From Chloroflexota bacterium (lineage in GTDB: Bacteria; Chloroflexota; Anaerolineae; Anaerolineales; UBA4823), in contig JAJUJL010000002.1 of assembly GCA_029265355.1 (NCBI GenBank), forward strand, positions 248,001 to 312,000: 64,000 nt of DNA. Direction: 5' to 3'. A program made the position numbers and the translations under genes. This document shows, piece after piece, positions 54,276 to 63,290 of this stretch. A model generated the notes under the pieces. The model had not been told where the DNA came from. It saw only the letters and a list, made by a program, of their open reading frames with translations, and searched no databases. Position 1 is the stretch's first letter. Each line of letters starts with the position of its first letter.

Positions 54276-55547
54276 TCAAGCGAAACGGCGGTTGAACCGC
54301 AGACCACCGATGGCGAACATTGTCGCACCCATGCCGACCAGGATGAGGCAGGTTGTGAACACCTCAGCGGAAGGGGCGCCATTGAGTGACAGTCTCCAGG
54401 CATGCAGCACCCAGCCCTGGGGAATAAAGTTCGCCAGGCGGGTGAATGCTTCAGGCATTTGCATGCCAACCGTGAAGAGACCCCCGAGCATGCCCAGCGC
54501 GGTGAGTCCGCCGCCAATCACCGGTCCAGCCTGGCGTTCATGCTTCACAAATGAGATGAGCAATACACCCAGGCCGGTGGCGCTGGCCACCTGCCCGAGC
54601 ATGGTCAACAGCACGCTGGTAGGGGTTCCCCATTGCACCTTGAAGAGCAGTCGACCAACCAGCAGCAGCACAAGCCCTTGCCCGCAAACGGTGAACACGA
54701 CCGCCAGGAATTTGCCCCCCAGGATGGTGAGGCGAGGGGTAGGGGTGGTGAACAGGCGCGCCAGGGTGCCTTCCTCTTGCTCTTTCAAAATTGACTGCAT
54801 GGAATAGGCGCCGGTGAAGAAAGCGAAGAAGATCATTTGCCCGGTCATGATCTGGCCGAGAATTCCTGCCATTGGGTCAGCGCTGGGCGCTTCCTCTCCA
54901 GCAGACTGCGGAGTGACCAGCACCAACGCTGCCTGTGGGCTGTGGAACAATTCCCTCTGGAAAGCGGTAAACCACCCTTCGTAATCATGGATAATGCTCT
55001 GCAAATTGATCGAGTTTTCTGCTATGCCATGCACGGCAAAGCGCTGGCGATGGACTTGCACCGCGATACTGCCGCCGTAGATACCATCCAGAAGGGATTG
55101 CGCCATATTCTTGACCACCATTGGGCCGATCGTCAGGGTTGGGTCTTGGAGGATGCGAACAGGCGGCACACTCTGGTTGGCCATCAAGGCTGCGGTCATT
55201 CCGGCAGGGATAATTACCGCGGCCTGAATTTCCTGGTTGTTGATCGCCGAGCGAACGCTGGCTTCGCCAGGGTAAATCTTGGGCTGTATGTAACCTGCCA
55301 CACTCTCATCGAAATACATATCCGCCAATGTCTTACCCAAAGCCACCGGCACATCGGCGGGGACCTGGTCCAGGTTGACGATGCCCACCTGAATGATGGG
55401 CAGGTCGCTGTTCTCGCTGCCAGCGCCGCTGAATGCGACATAGATCAGCCCGGTGATGACCAGGGGAGCGACGACCATCATGCCGATAGCAAACAGGCTG
55501 CGGACCGAGCGGGTGAAATCATTGAGGGCGATATCCAGTATCTTCAT
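54276..55547 (-). CDS. ABC-2 type exporter permease
   Basis: The 423-residue paralogue has the same plan: N-terminal MKILDIALNDFTRSVRSLFAIGMMVVAPLVITGLIYVAF, an extracytoplasmic domain, and ILKEQEEGTLARLFTTPTPRLTILGGKFLAVVFTVCGQGLVLLL followed by helices ending GLRFNRRFA. Its start lies 3 bases after the ATPase stop, so the three genes form one operon. Confidence 0.9.
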   Translation of the reverse strand: MKILDIALNDFTRSVRSLFAIGMMVVAPLVITGLIYVAFSGAGSENSDLPIIQVGIVNLDQVPADVPVALGKTLADMYFDESVAGYIQPKIYPGEASVRSAINNQEIQAAVIIPAGMTAALMANQSVPPVRILQDPTLTIGPMVVKNMAQSLLDGIYGGSIAVQVHRQRFAVHGIAENSINLQSIIHDYEGWFTAFQRELFHSPQAALVLVTPQSAGEEAPSADPMAGILGQIMTGQMIFFAFFTGAYSMQSILKEQEEGTLARLFTTPTPRLTILGGKFLAVVFTVCGQGLVLLLVGRLLFKVQWGTPTSVLLTMLGQVASATGLGVLLISFVKHERQAGPVIGGGLTALGMLGGLFTVGMQMPEAFTRLANFIPQGWVLHAWRLSLNGAPSAEVFTTCLILVGMGATMFAIGGLRFNRRFA

Positions 55548-55549
55548 GG

Positions 55550-56497
55550 CTAATCATCCCTGAGCGCTTTGCCAGTCAGGTGCAAAAAGACGGATTCCAG
55601 GTTGGGTTCATGAATATCCACTGAATTGATGCGCACGCCAGCCTTGCCAGCGGATTCGAACAGGCGCGGCAGAACCCGGTTGCTGTCATCCACCAAAACG
55701 GTGGCAATTCCATCGCTTGCCGTCGCTTGAAAGACCCCTTCGACCTCTTGCCAGGCCGGTAAAATGCCCTCGGCCTCCACGCTGAGACCCAGATCGAGGC
55801 GTGTTTGCTCGCCCACCAGGCGGATAAGCTCATCGTGGGTACCATAAGCGATGATCTGTCCTTGATCCATGATAGCGATATGGTCAGAAAGCTCTGCGGC
55901 TTCTTCCATATAATGAGTGGTGTAAAGAACCGTCATACCTTGCCGCATCAGCTCTTTGACGTTGTCGAGAATGTATCGGCGACTCTGTGGATCGATGCCC
56001 ACCGTGGGTTCATCCATAATAATCACGGCGGGCGTATGGAGCAGTGCAGCGCCAATGTTCACTCGGCGCTTCATTCCACCGGAAAACGCGCCAACCCGGT
56101 CGTGCTGGCGCTCGGTTAACCCGATCACTTGCAGCACTTCTTCCACCCTGCTTTTGAGCATCGCGCCGCGCAATCCATACATTTTTCCCCAAAAAGAGAG
56201 ATTCTCCCGCGCTGAAAGATCGGGATACAAGGCAATGTCTTGCGGCACAACACCCACACAGGCGCGCGCCTGGTGCGGTTGGGAGGTGATCGAGTGTCCC
56301 ATGATGCTTGCCTGGCCGCCATCGGGCGCAATCAAGCCAGCCAGCATAGAAATGGTGGTCGATTTACCTGCTCCGTTCGGACCCAGCAGGCTCAGGATCT
56401 CGCCTTTTGCTGCCTGAAACGAGATACCCCGCACGGCCTGCAACGAGCCGAAAGATTTTCTCAGCTCTTTGACCTCGATCGCCAGGTCATCGTTCAT
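55550..56497 (-). CDS. ABC transporter ATP-binding protein (CcmA/DrrA type)
   Basis: The 315-residue ATPase has Walker A GPNGAGKS, Q-loop VVPQDIALYPDLSARENL, signature FSGGMKRRVNIGAALLH, Walker B VIIMDEPTVGIDPQSRR and H-loop LYTTHYMEEA. A C-terminal DrrA-like extension (residues about 220-315) follows. ATG at 56497 follows GGAGGAAAAAG; ten upstream in-frame codons are not used. It energises the two permeases and is preceded by the small gene at 56601. Confidence 0.93.
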   Translation of the reverse strand: MNDDLAIEVKELRKSFGSLQAVRGISFQAAKGEILSLLGPNGAGKSTTISMLAGLIAPDGGQASIMGHSITSQPHQARACVGVVPQDIALYPDLSARENLSFWGKMYGLRGAMLKSRVEEVLQVIGLTERQHDRVGAFSGGMKRRVNIGAALLHTPAVIIMDEPTVGIDPQSRRYILDNVKELMRQGMTVLYTTHYMEEAAELSDHIAIMDQGQIIAYGTHDELIRLVGEQTRLDLGLSVEAEGILPAWQEVEGVFQATASDGIATVLVDDSNRVLPRLFESAGKAGVRINSVDIHEPNLESVFLHLTGKALRDD

Positions 56498-56600
56498 CTT
56501 TTTCCTCCTTTGGTGTGTCATTCTAAATGAGCTCTTCGTAGACCATCCTCACGAGTTGTCGCTCAGAGCTTGTGAAATGATCGATCATTTGGCGCCAACT

Positions 56601-56879
56601 TCAGGTAAGTCCATCGCCGCTCTCCAGGGGTACGCCGGTGAACTCGACGCGCAGCAGCAGGAGGTTGTAGTCGCGGATTTTTTCCAGCAAACCGTGAAGG
56701 GCGGGTTGGTCTCGAAGAACGCCTGACAGGCGAGAGATCGTGTTGCCAGCAGGTGTCGTAGTTACCTGCATGGCCATCTCCGTGAAGTGATTGGACCATT
56801 CTTCTGGCAGCCGGCCTTGGACCTCGATGATGTAACATGCTGCCTGGTCCAACTGTAGCTTAACTTCGGGTTGGGACAT
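56601..56879 (-). CDS. Small conserved protein of unknown function, upstream of the ABC exporter
   Basis: The 92-residue protein begins MSQPEVKLQLDQAACYIIEVQGRLPEEWSNHF and ends ISRLSGVLRDQPALHGLLEKIRDYNLLLLRVEFTG. GAGGAGG lies just before the ATG at 56879. The DQPALHGLLEKIRDYNLLLLRVE pattern recurs, as I recall, in small Chloroflexota proteins next to ABC exporters or regulators; no named domain is known to me. Lying between the MalT-like activator and the ABC operon, it may modulate either. Confidence 0.7.
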   Translation of the reverse strand: MSQPEVKLQLDQAACYIIEVQGRLPEEWSNHFTEMAMQVTTTPAGNTISRLSGVLRDQPALHGLLEKIRDYNLLLLRVEFTGVPLESGDGLT

Positions 56880-57037
56880 GCGTGAGCCTCCTCGGAAGCG
56901 CCTTGCATCCACTATCGCGCATCGAGGGGATTAATTTCAAGCTGCAAAGGGGTTAATTCGGGGATTAAATTCTTGACTCGAAACGCAACGTTGGAGGATT
57001 AATCTCGATCAGGACTGTCGAACTGGCAGGATGACAG

Positions 57038-59809
57038 CTACTCGGTGGGGATGAGACCGAGCTGGCGCGCTCTGTTGACCGCCTGGAGGCGGCTGTGAAC
57101 ATCCAATTTCGTATAGATATTTTGAGTGTGCGCCTTCAAGGTGTTGGGCGAGAGATAGAGACGTTCCGCGATCTCAGCATTGGAGAGGCCTTCAGCGATT
57201 AAGACCAGCACTTGCAGCTCGCGCTCGCTCAATGGTTCGATGGCTGCAGCTTCGGGCGTCAGCCATTCCACAGCCTCCGGAGAATCTGGCGGCGGTAACT
57301 CAGGAAGCTCAGCTGGAAATGTGGCCAGGATGCGGTCGATATACTCGCGGTATTCAAGAGCCGCGCGGCTGTGACCAGCCGCCAGGAGGTGGTACATTGC
57401 ATCGCCGAAATCAGTGAATGTGCGCAGGTGACCGCTGCGGTTGCCGAGAGAGATGGCCTGGTTGAGACTGCTCAGGGCATGATCTGGTTTGCCCAAATCC
57501 TGATAAGCCAGCGCTTGCAACACCAAGGCTTCCAAAAAGCGGCTGGCGCACCCGGAATTGTTCAAAGATGGGAGAAGATGCTCCAGGATGGACAAGGTTT
57601 GGTCAGGCTGGCGTCCCAGGTAGTGGACACGCGCTGCGGAAAGACGCACGGCATCGTGAATCAGCCACAAACCATCTTTGGGTTGATCGGGCACCTGGCG
57701 CGCCCATTGAATAGCATCTGCCAGTCTTCCCTGGCGCGTCCAAATGATGGCGCGCATGGCGTCGAGCAGGGGACCCGCCAGCAAGGTGATAGGCCGGGTA
57801 TATTCCTGAACCTGTTGGAGCACCGTCAATGCGGCATCATCATCCTGGCGAGCGCTGTGCAGCTTTGCCAGGCTCAAGCCAGCGGGAAGGAGCACTTCCC
57901 AACTTCGCCACAATCGCCCCATGTCCAACCCTTCGAGCAGGTAATTGGCTGCTTCCTCCAGGTCGTTTCGCTCATACGCTAAGGCTCCCAAGCCGGCATA
58001 AGCGATACCAAAGAAGGCGGATGGACGGTTTTTATATTCTGCGGCGATTTCCAATGAACGTCGGTAGGTGGCTTCCGCCTGGTGGAGTTGTCCGCACAAG
58101 TGTTGAACTTCGCCCAGATGCCCCAAAGCCAGCGCGATGATGTGCACATTGCCGAGACGTTGCCCATCTTGAGCTGCCTCCTCGAATGCTTGCAATGCGC
58201 GGGACGTCTCACCACGTAAATAGGCGACCAATCCCAGCGTAAAAACGGTAGGAGGGCGCAAATGACTGGGGAGATTGAAGGCTCGAGGCAGGTGATCGCG
58301 CTCTTGCGACAGGTAGGGAAGCACTGCCTTACCCAAGCGCATGGTGCGCTCAAAATCGAAGTCATCGGTGGCCAGCCTGGCTTCGATCGCAGCCGCTTCG
58401 ATCAAAGCAGACTGAAGCAGGGGATTGAGCTGTTCGTGACCAGGTTTCTGTTGAAGGAATTCTTCGCTGTTCATATCTGAAGCCTGGTAGATCAATTGAA
58501 GGAACCTGCGGCATTCCTGGGGATGCCCGCTGGCGTGGGCGGCCCAGGCAAAGGCCAGACACAGGCGTGGATTTCCCTGCAGCACAAGATCGGGGATAGA
58601 GAGCGACCAGGTGTGCAGAGTGGAAAGCTCGCTTTGGATGAAAAGCTCCTGGAGCTGCTGCTCGATCACAACCAGCGCGTTCTCGAGATCCCCATTCGAG
58701 AGCAAGATTTCTACTGCCTGGACGGGCATTTTGTTCTCAGCATACCATCGAGCTGCGCTGCGCAGAAGCGACAGCTCAACTTGCGCGCCATACTCCTCGA
58801 CCAGCCGGTGGCGCAGCAAGCTGGCAAACAAGGGGTGATAGCGGAACCATTCACGCTTGTTATCCAGCGGGGTGATGAACAGGTTTGCTTTTTCTAGCCC
58901 GCCCAGTACGCTTTGGGAATCGTGACGACCGGTCAGCGCGTGACACAGGGGTGCGCACATCTGCGAAAGAATTGATGTCTTCAATAAAAATTCCTGAAGA
59001 TCATCAGGTTGGCGTTCGAGAACTTCTTCGATCAGGTAATCTGCAACGTAGCGATCGTCGCCTTGCAAAGCCTTAATGTAAGCATGCCGGTCGGTCGCGG
59101 CTTGAAGGGAAAGCGCGGTGAGCTGGAGGCCGGCTATCCAGCCCTCGATGCGTTGATCCAATATAGCAATATCGGAGGGACTCAATTCCAGCTTGAGCTT
59201 CTCGTTCAACAGTTGCGTGATTTCCTCGATTGTAAAGCGCAGGTCAACCGCTCGGATTTCGATCAGCTCTCCGCGTGCCCGCCGCCGCGCCAGGAACAAT
59301 CCAGGATCCGAGCGCGATAATATCACCAGCCGCACCTGGCGCGGCATGCGGTCGATGAATTGATTGAGGCTTTGGTGAATTTTCTCGTTGCTGATGGTGT
59401 GGTAATCGTCCAACACAAACAGTAGCAACCTGTCAATCTCTGCCAGACGGTTGATCAGGATCGTCAGGATGGCATCGAGCAGCGGGGGTGAGATGGCGGG
59501 AAGTATCGATTGGGTTAGATCGCCAATCTCAGGAAGTGCGCTTTCCAATGCTACCAGGGCATACCGCCAGAACCGGCTAAGATCATTATCTCCTTCATCC
59601 AGGCTTAGCCAGGCAACCGAAAGGTTTGTTTCCTGCGCCCAAGAACTGACCAGCGTGGTTTTTCCAAACCCAGCCGGAGCAGCGACCAGGATCAGTTTTA
59701 CACCGTTTTGCAGCCCGACATCCAGGCGGTGAATCAACCGCTGGCGTTTCACCAGATTTTGCCTGGGGAGCGGTATGATCAACTTGGTGCGCAGTAAATT
59801 TTGGATCAT
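57038..59809 (-). CDS. MalT-like ATP-dependent LuxR-family activator
   Basis: The 923-residue protein has an N-terminal STAND NTPase (LLRTKLIIPLPRQNLVKRQRLIHRL, Walker A VAAPAGFGKTTLVSSW, Walker B LLLFVLDDYHTI). A winged-helix region and TPR-like repeats (residues about 430-800) follow. The C-terminal LuxR DNA-binding domain reads LSERELQVLVLIAEGLSNAEIAERLYLSPNTLKAHTQNIYTKL. These proteins bind ATP and an inducer and then activate nearby genes. The likely target is the small gene and ABC exporter just downstream (56601-53028); the inducer might be the exported compound. Confidence 0.92.
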   Translation of the reverse strand: MIQNLLRTKLIIPLPRQNLVKRQRLIHRLDVGLQNGVKLILVAAPAGFGKTTLVSSWAQETNLSVAWLSLDEGDNDLSRFWRYALVALESALPEIGDLTQSILPAISPPLLDAILTILINRLAEIDRLLLFVLDDYHTISNEKIHQSLNQFIDRMPRQVRLVILSRSDPGLFLARRRARGELIEIRAVDLRFTIEEITQLLNEKLKLELSPSDIAILDQRIEGWIAGLQLTALSLQAATDRHAYIKALQGDDRYVADYLIEEVLERQPDDLQEFLLKTSILSQMCAPLCHALTGRHDSQSVLGGLEKANLFITPLDNKREWFRYHPLFASLLRHRLVEEYGAQVELSLLRSAARWYAENKMPVQAVEILLSNGDLENALVVIEQQLQELFIQSELSTLHTWSLSIPDLVLQGNPRLCLAFAWAAHASGHPQECRRFLQLIYQASDMNSEEFLQQKPGHEQLNPLLQSALIEAAAIEARLATDDFDFERTMRLGKAVLPYLSQERDHLPRAFNLPSHLRPPTVFTLGLVAYLRGETSRALQAFEEAAQDGQRLGNVHIIALALGHLGEVQHLCGQLHQAEATYRRSLEIAAEYKNRPSAFFGIAYAGLGALAYERNDLEEAANYLLEGLDMGRLWRSWEVLLPAGLSLAKLHSARQDDDAALTVLQQVQEYTRPITLLAGPLLDAMRAIIWTRQGRLADAIQWARQVPDQPKDGLWLIHDAVRLSAARVHYLGRQPDQTLSILEHLLPSLNNSGCASRFLEALVLQALAYQDLGKPDHALSSLNQAISLGNRSGHLRTFTDFGDAMYHLLAAGHSRAALEYREYIDRILATFPAELPELPPPDSPEAVEWLTPEAAAIEPLSERELQVLVLIAEGLSNAEIAERLYLSPNTLKAHTQNIYTKLDVHSRLQAVNRARQLGLIPTE

Positions 59810-60191
59810 CCTTGTAGGTTCCGTTGAAAGCGTGTTGGCGATGAGAGATGTGAATCCAGCCAGGTCCGGTGCTAAGTAAACCGCCGAAAGTGTTTAGAGT
59901 AAATCCGCCATCGCGTCGGCGGTTTACTCCAGGGTTTCGCCGGTGCTCGTTCATAATTTTGTAAAAACACTTCCGGCGAAACACCAGGCAACAATATCTT
60001 ATCTCATTACCTTGATGCTGGCAACAGCCTGGATTGCGCCAGGTGGAAAATAACGTTGCTAGTGGTGTGAGGCAGGGTTTTGACCGATGAAAGCTGAAAA
60101 AATTTGTGTCGTTTGGAGTTGGCGACTCTAGAAATATCCAGTAGAATTAATAATAGAGTGGTATTGACATGGATAGAGTGGAGAGGGTGTG
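59810..60191. other. Gene-free 382-base divergent region
   Basis: This stretch separates the MalT-like gene (minus) from the PlsY-like gene (plus). It contains a structured repeat at 59876-59982 (listed separately), an AT-rich part, and a TTGACA at 60164-60169 with no matching -10 box before the plsY start. No RNA gene or riboswitch is recognisable. Confidence 0.6.
59876..59982. repeat. Nested inverted-repeat block, possible dispersed repeat or MITE-like element
   Basis: GTAAACCGCCGA (59876-59887) pairs with TCGGCGGTTTAC (59916-59927). GTTTCGCCGG (59934-59943) pairs with CCGGCGAAAC (59973-59982). AGTGTTT (59889-59895) pairs with AAACACT (59965-59971). A variant GTAAATCCGCC lies between them. 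The whole block is an imperfect palindrome of about 107 bases. Confidence 0.6.
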
Positions 60192-60905
60192 ATGGATCCA
60201 TTTCTTGCTATTCTTGCCTCTATGATCAGTTATTTGTTGGGCGCGATCTCCTTTGCCCGCCTGATCCCACGTCTCATCGATCCAAATGCAGATCTGAGCG
60301 ATGTCACGATGCCTGTTGCTGGCACAGATGAAAAAATGCGAATGTCTGCCATGGGTGCGAACACTGCCTCGATTAAATATGGATCGCGGGTGGGCTGCAC
60401 GATCGGATTGCTCGACATGATCAAAGTTTTCGTCCCTGTGCTGGCATTTCGCTTGTTATATCCGGGTGAGGATTATCAGATTCTCGCTGCGCTAAGCGGC
60501 TTCATCGGGCATTGCTGGCCGATCTACCATAAGTTCAAGGGCGGTCGCGGTATCTCGGCTTTCTATGGCGGTATGTTTGCGCTGGATCCGATAGGTGCAA
60601 TCGTCATTCCCAGCGCAGGCATGTTCATCGGTATGGTATTTTTGAAGGATCTGCTGGTTGCCTACATGGCAGGTGTGTTGATGGCTATCCCGTGGTTTCT
60701 GATCTTTTACAAAGGCGCGGGGTATGTCGGGTATGCGATCATCATCAATGTTCTTTTTGTTTTGGCGATGATACCCGAATTGCGGGATGTTATCCGGTTA
60801 CGAAAGAAATATGGCAAGGGGGATATGCGGGCCAGTATGGATCAATTCCCAATGGGGCAGGCGATGAATAAATTAATGGACAGGATCGGTATTTCGAGAA
60901 AATGA
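60192..60905 (+). CDS. PlsY-family acyl-phosphate acyltransferase-like membrane protein
   Basis: The 237-residue protein with about five helices resembles glycerol-3-phosphate acyltransferase PlsY. An N-terminal SYLLGAISFARLI is followed by RMSAMGANTASIKYGSRVGCTIGLLDMIKVFVPV and IGHCWPIYHKFKGGRGISAFYGG. The KGGRG motif is intact. The usual GSGNxGxxN appears as SAMGANTAS and SGNIP as GAISF, so substrate preference may differ. ATG 60192 has GAGAGGG shortly upstream; GTG 60189 is possible. It lies 9 bases before the PEP-synthase-like gene, an unusual pairing. Confidence 0.8.
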   Translation: MDPFLAILASMISYLLGAISFARLIPRLIDPNADLSDVTMPVAGTDEKMRMSAMGANTASIKYGSRVGCTIGLLDMIKVFVPVLAFRLLYPGEDYQILAALSGFIGHCWPIYHKFKGGRGISAFYGGMFALDPIGAIVIPSAGMFIGMVFLKDLLVAYMAGVLMAIPWFLIFYKGAGYVGYAIIINVLFVLAMIPELRDVIRLRKKYGKGDMRASMDQFPMGQAMNKLMDRIGISRK

Positions 60906-60914
60906 GACAGGCAG

Positions 60915-63263
60915 ATGAACAGGTATATTGTAACGCTTGGAGGCATCAGGCCTCCCGAGTCTGTGGGGAGCAAAGCCCTTAACCTGTACCGTTTACGACG
61001 AAAAAAAATCAATATCCCTCTCACGCATGTCTGCACCTGGGACGCGTTCGAAAATTTCTACAACGGAAAAGAAGGGGTGCTCGATCAACTGCGCCGAGAG
61101 CTGCAAGATCTAATCCGCCCGGGTTGTTTGTACGCGGTAAGGTCATCGGCTGACGTGGAAGACCAGCCAAAGCATTCGTATGCAGGACAGTTTACCTCTC
61201 TCTTGAATGTAGCCGGCGCTGACGCGGTGCTAGAGGCAATACAAGGGGTGTGGAGCGCTGCTCAAGCGGAGTTGGTGCGAACTTACCAATCGCATTCTGC
61301 ATCGAACCAGCCTGCGCTGCGCATGGCAGTCATCATCCAGGAAATGGTTCCGCCGGTGTACTCAGGGGTTTCATTTTCGCGCAATCCCGTCACAGCACGA
61401 GATGAGGTTGTGGTTGAAGCGGTGCATGGAGATGGCAGTCAATTGCTCCAGGCAGGCGTTACTCCACTGCGGTGGATTTGGCGTTGGGGGGCATACCTGG
61501 AAAAGCCTGACGATGAGTCCCTGCCCGGCGGTATGATTGATGAGGTCATTGCTCAGACTGTCAAAATTGCCAGCGTATTCAAGAAAGATGTCGATCTTGA
61601 ATGGGTTTACGATGGACAATCGGTTTTTTGGGTGCAACTTCGCGATATTACTGCTTTGCATTCCCGAGATATTTACAGTAACCGTATCTCTCGGGAAATG
61701 TTGCCTGGTTTAATTAAACCCCTGGTGTGGTCCATTTCTACGCCAATTCATTCACGCCAATGGGTAAAAATCCTGGATGAGCTGGTAGGAAAGACAAGCA
61801 TCGATCCATTGCGACTGGTGCGGGCATTTCATTACCGAGCCTATTTTAACATGGGTGTCTTCGGGGACGTATTTGAGCGCATTGGAATGCCACGCGACTC
61901 TCTGGAAATCATGATGGGTATGGTACCCAAAGGGGGTAAACGACCGAAATTCATGCCAGGGATCGGGATTGTCAGGCGTTTGCCGCATGTTCTTCGATTT
62001 TTTTTCAAGTTGCTGAGGCTTAGTCCGCAGGCCGAGATGACTTATGCGGAACTGGTCAAGCAGGCATACGCCTATGAGCTGGATGTTTCACCCGCAAGCG
62101 ACCCGAAAAAGCTGATGCAGAGAGTGATCCAAATTGTTGAGTTGCAGAACCGGATATCTTACTACACCATTTTGTGCATTCTCCTGATGCAGATTTATAA
62201 CGGACTGCTGCGTTCGCGCCTGAAAGCGATTGGCGTGGAACCAGAACGGTTTAATTTGACTGATGGTTGGGAAGCCCTGCAAAGGTTCGATCCCAATATC
62301 CACATTGCCCAATTGAATGCTGAGCTGCTCAAGCTGCCTCCTGAAGTGCAGCAGGAATTGCATCGAGGCGATGTAAGCGTATTGAACAATCGTCCAGAAC
62401 TTCGGGATTTTTCGCGCCTTTTTGAGAAATTTCTCCAACAATTTGGCCATCTCAGCGATAGTACGGTAGATTTCACCAGTGTACCCTGGCGAGAAACACC
62501 GGAATTGATCCTGAAGCTGGTTTGTGAGTACACGCCGCCTGCCAGCTCAAAAACTCCAAAAATCCAGCTCGATGACCTGAGAAAAGGGGGCTTGGGATAT
62601 AAGATCTTGGAATTCTTTTACCATCGCGCTCGTCAGTTTCGTTTGCACCGAGAACGATTCAGCGGTTTATACACCTATTCCCTGCTGCTGTTGCGCGTGA
62701 ACATCCGCGCCTTGGGAATCAACCTGGTGGAAAGAGGTTTATTGAGGCATTGGCAGGATGTGTTCTACCTGTATCTGCCTGAGCTTTGGGAATGGATCGA
62801 AGGAAATTCAGATGGCGGTGAACTTGCCAGATTGGCAGAGAAACGGCAAGAAGAGATGCGCAGCAGTCGTGATGTAACACTTCCCGAAGTTATCTATGGC
62901 GACCAAAACCCGCTGGTTCATTCGTTAGAATCGCGCAAACTTTGCGGGATTCCGACATCGGGAGGTTATTATTCAGGACCGATCAAGGTGATCCGCGGAT
63001 TGAGCGATTTTTCCAAACTGCAGCCAGGAGACGTGTTGGTCATCCCATTCTCGGATGTTGGCTGGACGCCGCTATTCACTCGAGCGGGAGCGGTAATTGC
63101 CGAGTCGGGCGGCATACTCTCTCATAGCTCAATCGTGGCGCGTGAGTATGGTATTCCAGCGGTTGTATCGGTTGCTGGGGCGATGGAGCTTGAGGATGGA
63201 ACCTGGGTGGATGTGGATGGATACCAGGGCGAGATCTATGTGAAGCAAGCCGAGCCTGAGTGA
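60915..63263 (+). CDS. PEP-synthase-like phosphotransferase without the PEP-binding barrel (RPH-like architecture)
   Basis: The 782-residue protein has an N-terminal ATP-grasp/PPDK_N domain (VGSKALNLYRLRR, LYAVRSSADVEDQPKHSYAGQF, VIIQEMVPPVYSGVSFSRNP, DLEWVYDGQSVFWVQLRDI). A long middle region (residues about 260-680) is specific to it. The C-terminal swivelling His domain reads VGWTPLFTRAGAVIAESGGILSHSSIVAREYGIPAVV, with the phospho-His in GILSHSS. The TIM-barrel of true PEP synthase is absent. This matches the layout of rifampin phosphotransferase and related enzymes, which phosphorylate a small molecule bound by the middle domain. The substrate here is unknown. Confidence 0.82.
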   Translation: MNRYIVTLGGIRPPESVGSKALNLYRLRRKKINIPLTHVCTWDAFENFYNGKEGVLDQLRRELQDLIRPGCLYAVRSSADVEDQPKHSYAGQFTSLLNVAGADAVLEAIQGVWSAAQAELVRTYQSHSASNQPALRMAVIIQEMVPPVYSGVSFSRNPVTARDEVVVEAVHGDGSQLLQAGVTPLRWIWRWGAYLEKPDDESLPGGMIDEVIAQTVKIASVFKKDVDLEWVYDGQSVFWVQLRDITALHSRDIYSNRISREMLPGLIKPLVWSISTPIHSRQWVKILDELVGKTSIDPLRLVRAFHYRAYFNMGVFGDVFERIGMPRDSLEIMMGMVPKGGKRPKFMPGIGIVRRLPHVLRFFFKLLRLSPQAEMTYAELVKQAYAYELDVSPASDPKKLMQRVIQIVELQNRISYYTILCILLMQIYNGLLRSRLKAIGVEPERFNLTDGWEALQRFDPNIHIAQLNAELLKLPPEVQQELHRGDVSVLNNRPELRDFSRLFEKFLQQFGHLSDSTVDFTSVPWRETPELILKLVCEYTPPASSKTPKIQLDDLRKGGLGYKILEFFYHRARQFRLHRERFSGLYTYSLLLLRVNIRALGINLVERGLLRHWQDVFYLYLPELWEWIEGNSDGGELARLAEKRQEEMRSSRDVTLPEVIYGDQNPLVHSLESRKLCGIPTSGGYYSGPIKVIRGLSDFSKLQPGDVLVIPFSDVGWTPLFTRAGAVIAESGGILSHSSIVAREYGIPAVVSVAGAMELEDGTWVDVDGYQGEIYVKQAEPE

Positions 63264-63290
63264 GTATCAACGATGACAATAGGAGGCGAT

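Noticed and set aside
54154-55553. Two open frames of 217 and 238 residues on the plus strand
   Set aside because: Both are antisense to the ABC-2 permease gene and lack start signals or family motifs.
60164-60169. TTGACA as -35 box for the PlsY-like gene
   Set aside because: A -10 box at proper spacing would fall on the start codon and no TATAAT-like hexamer is there.
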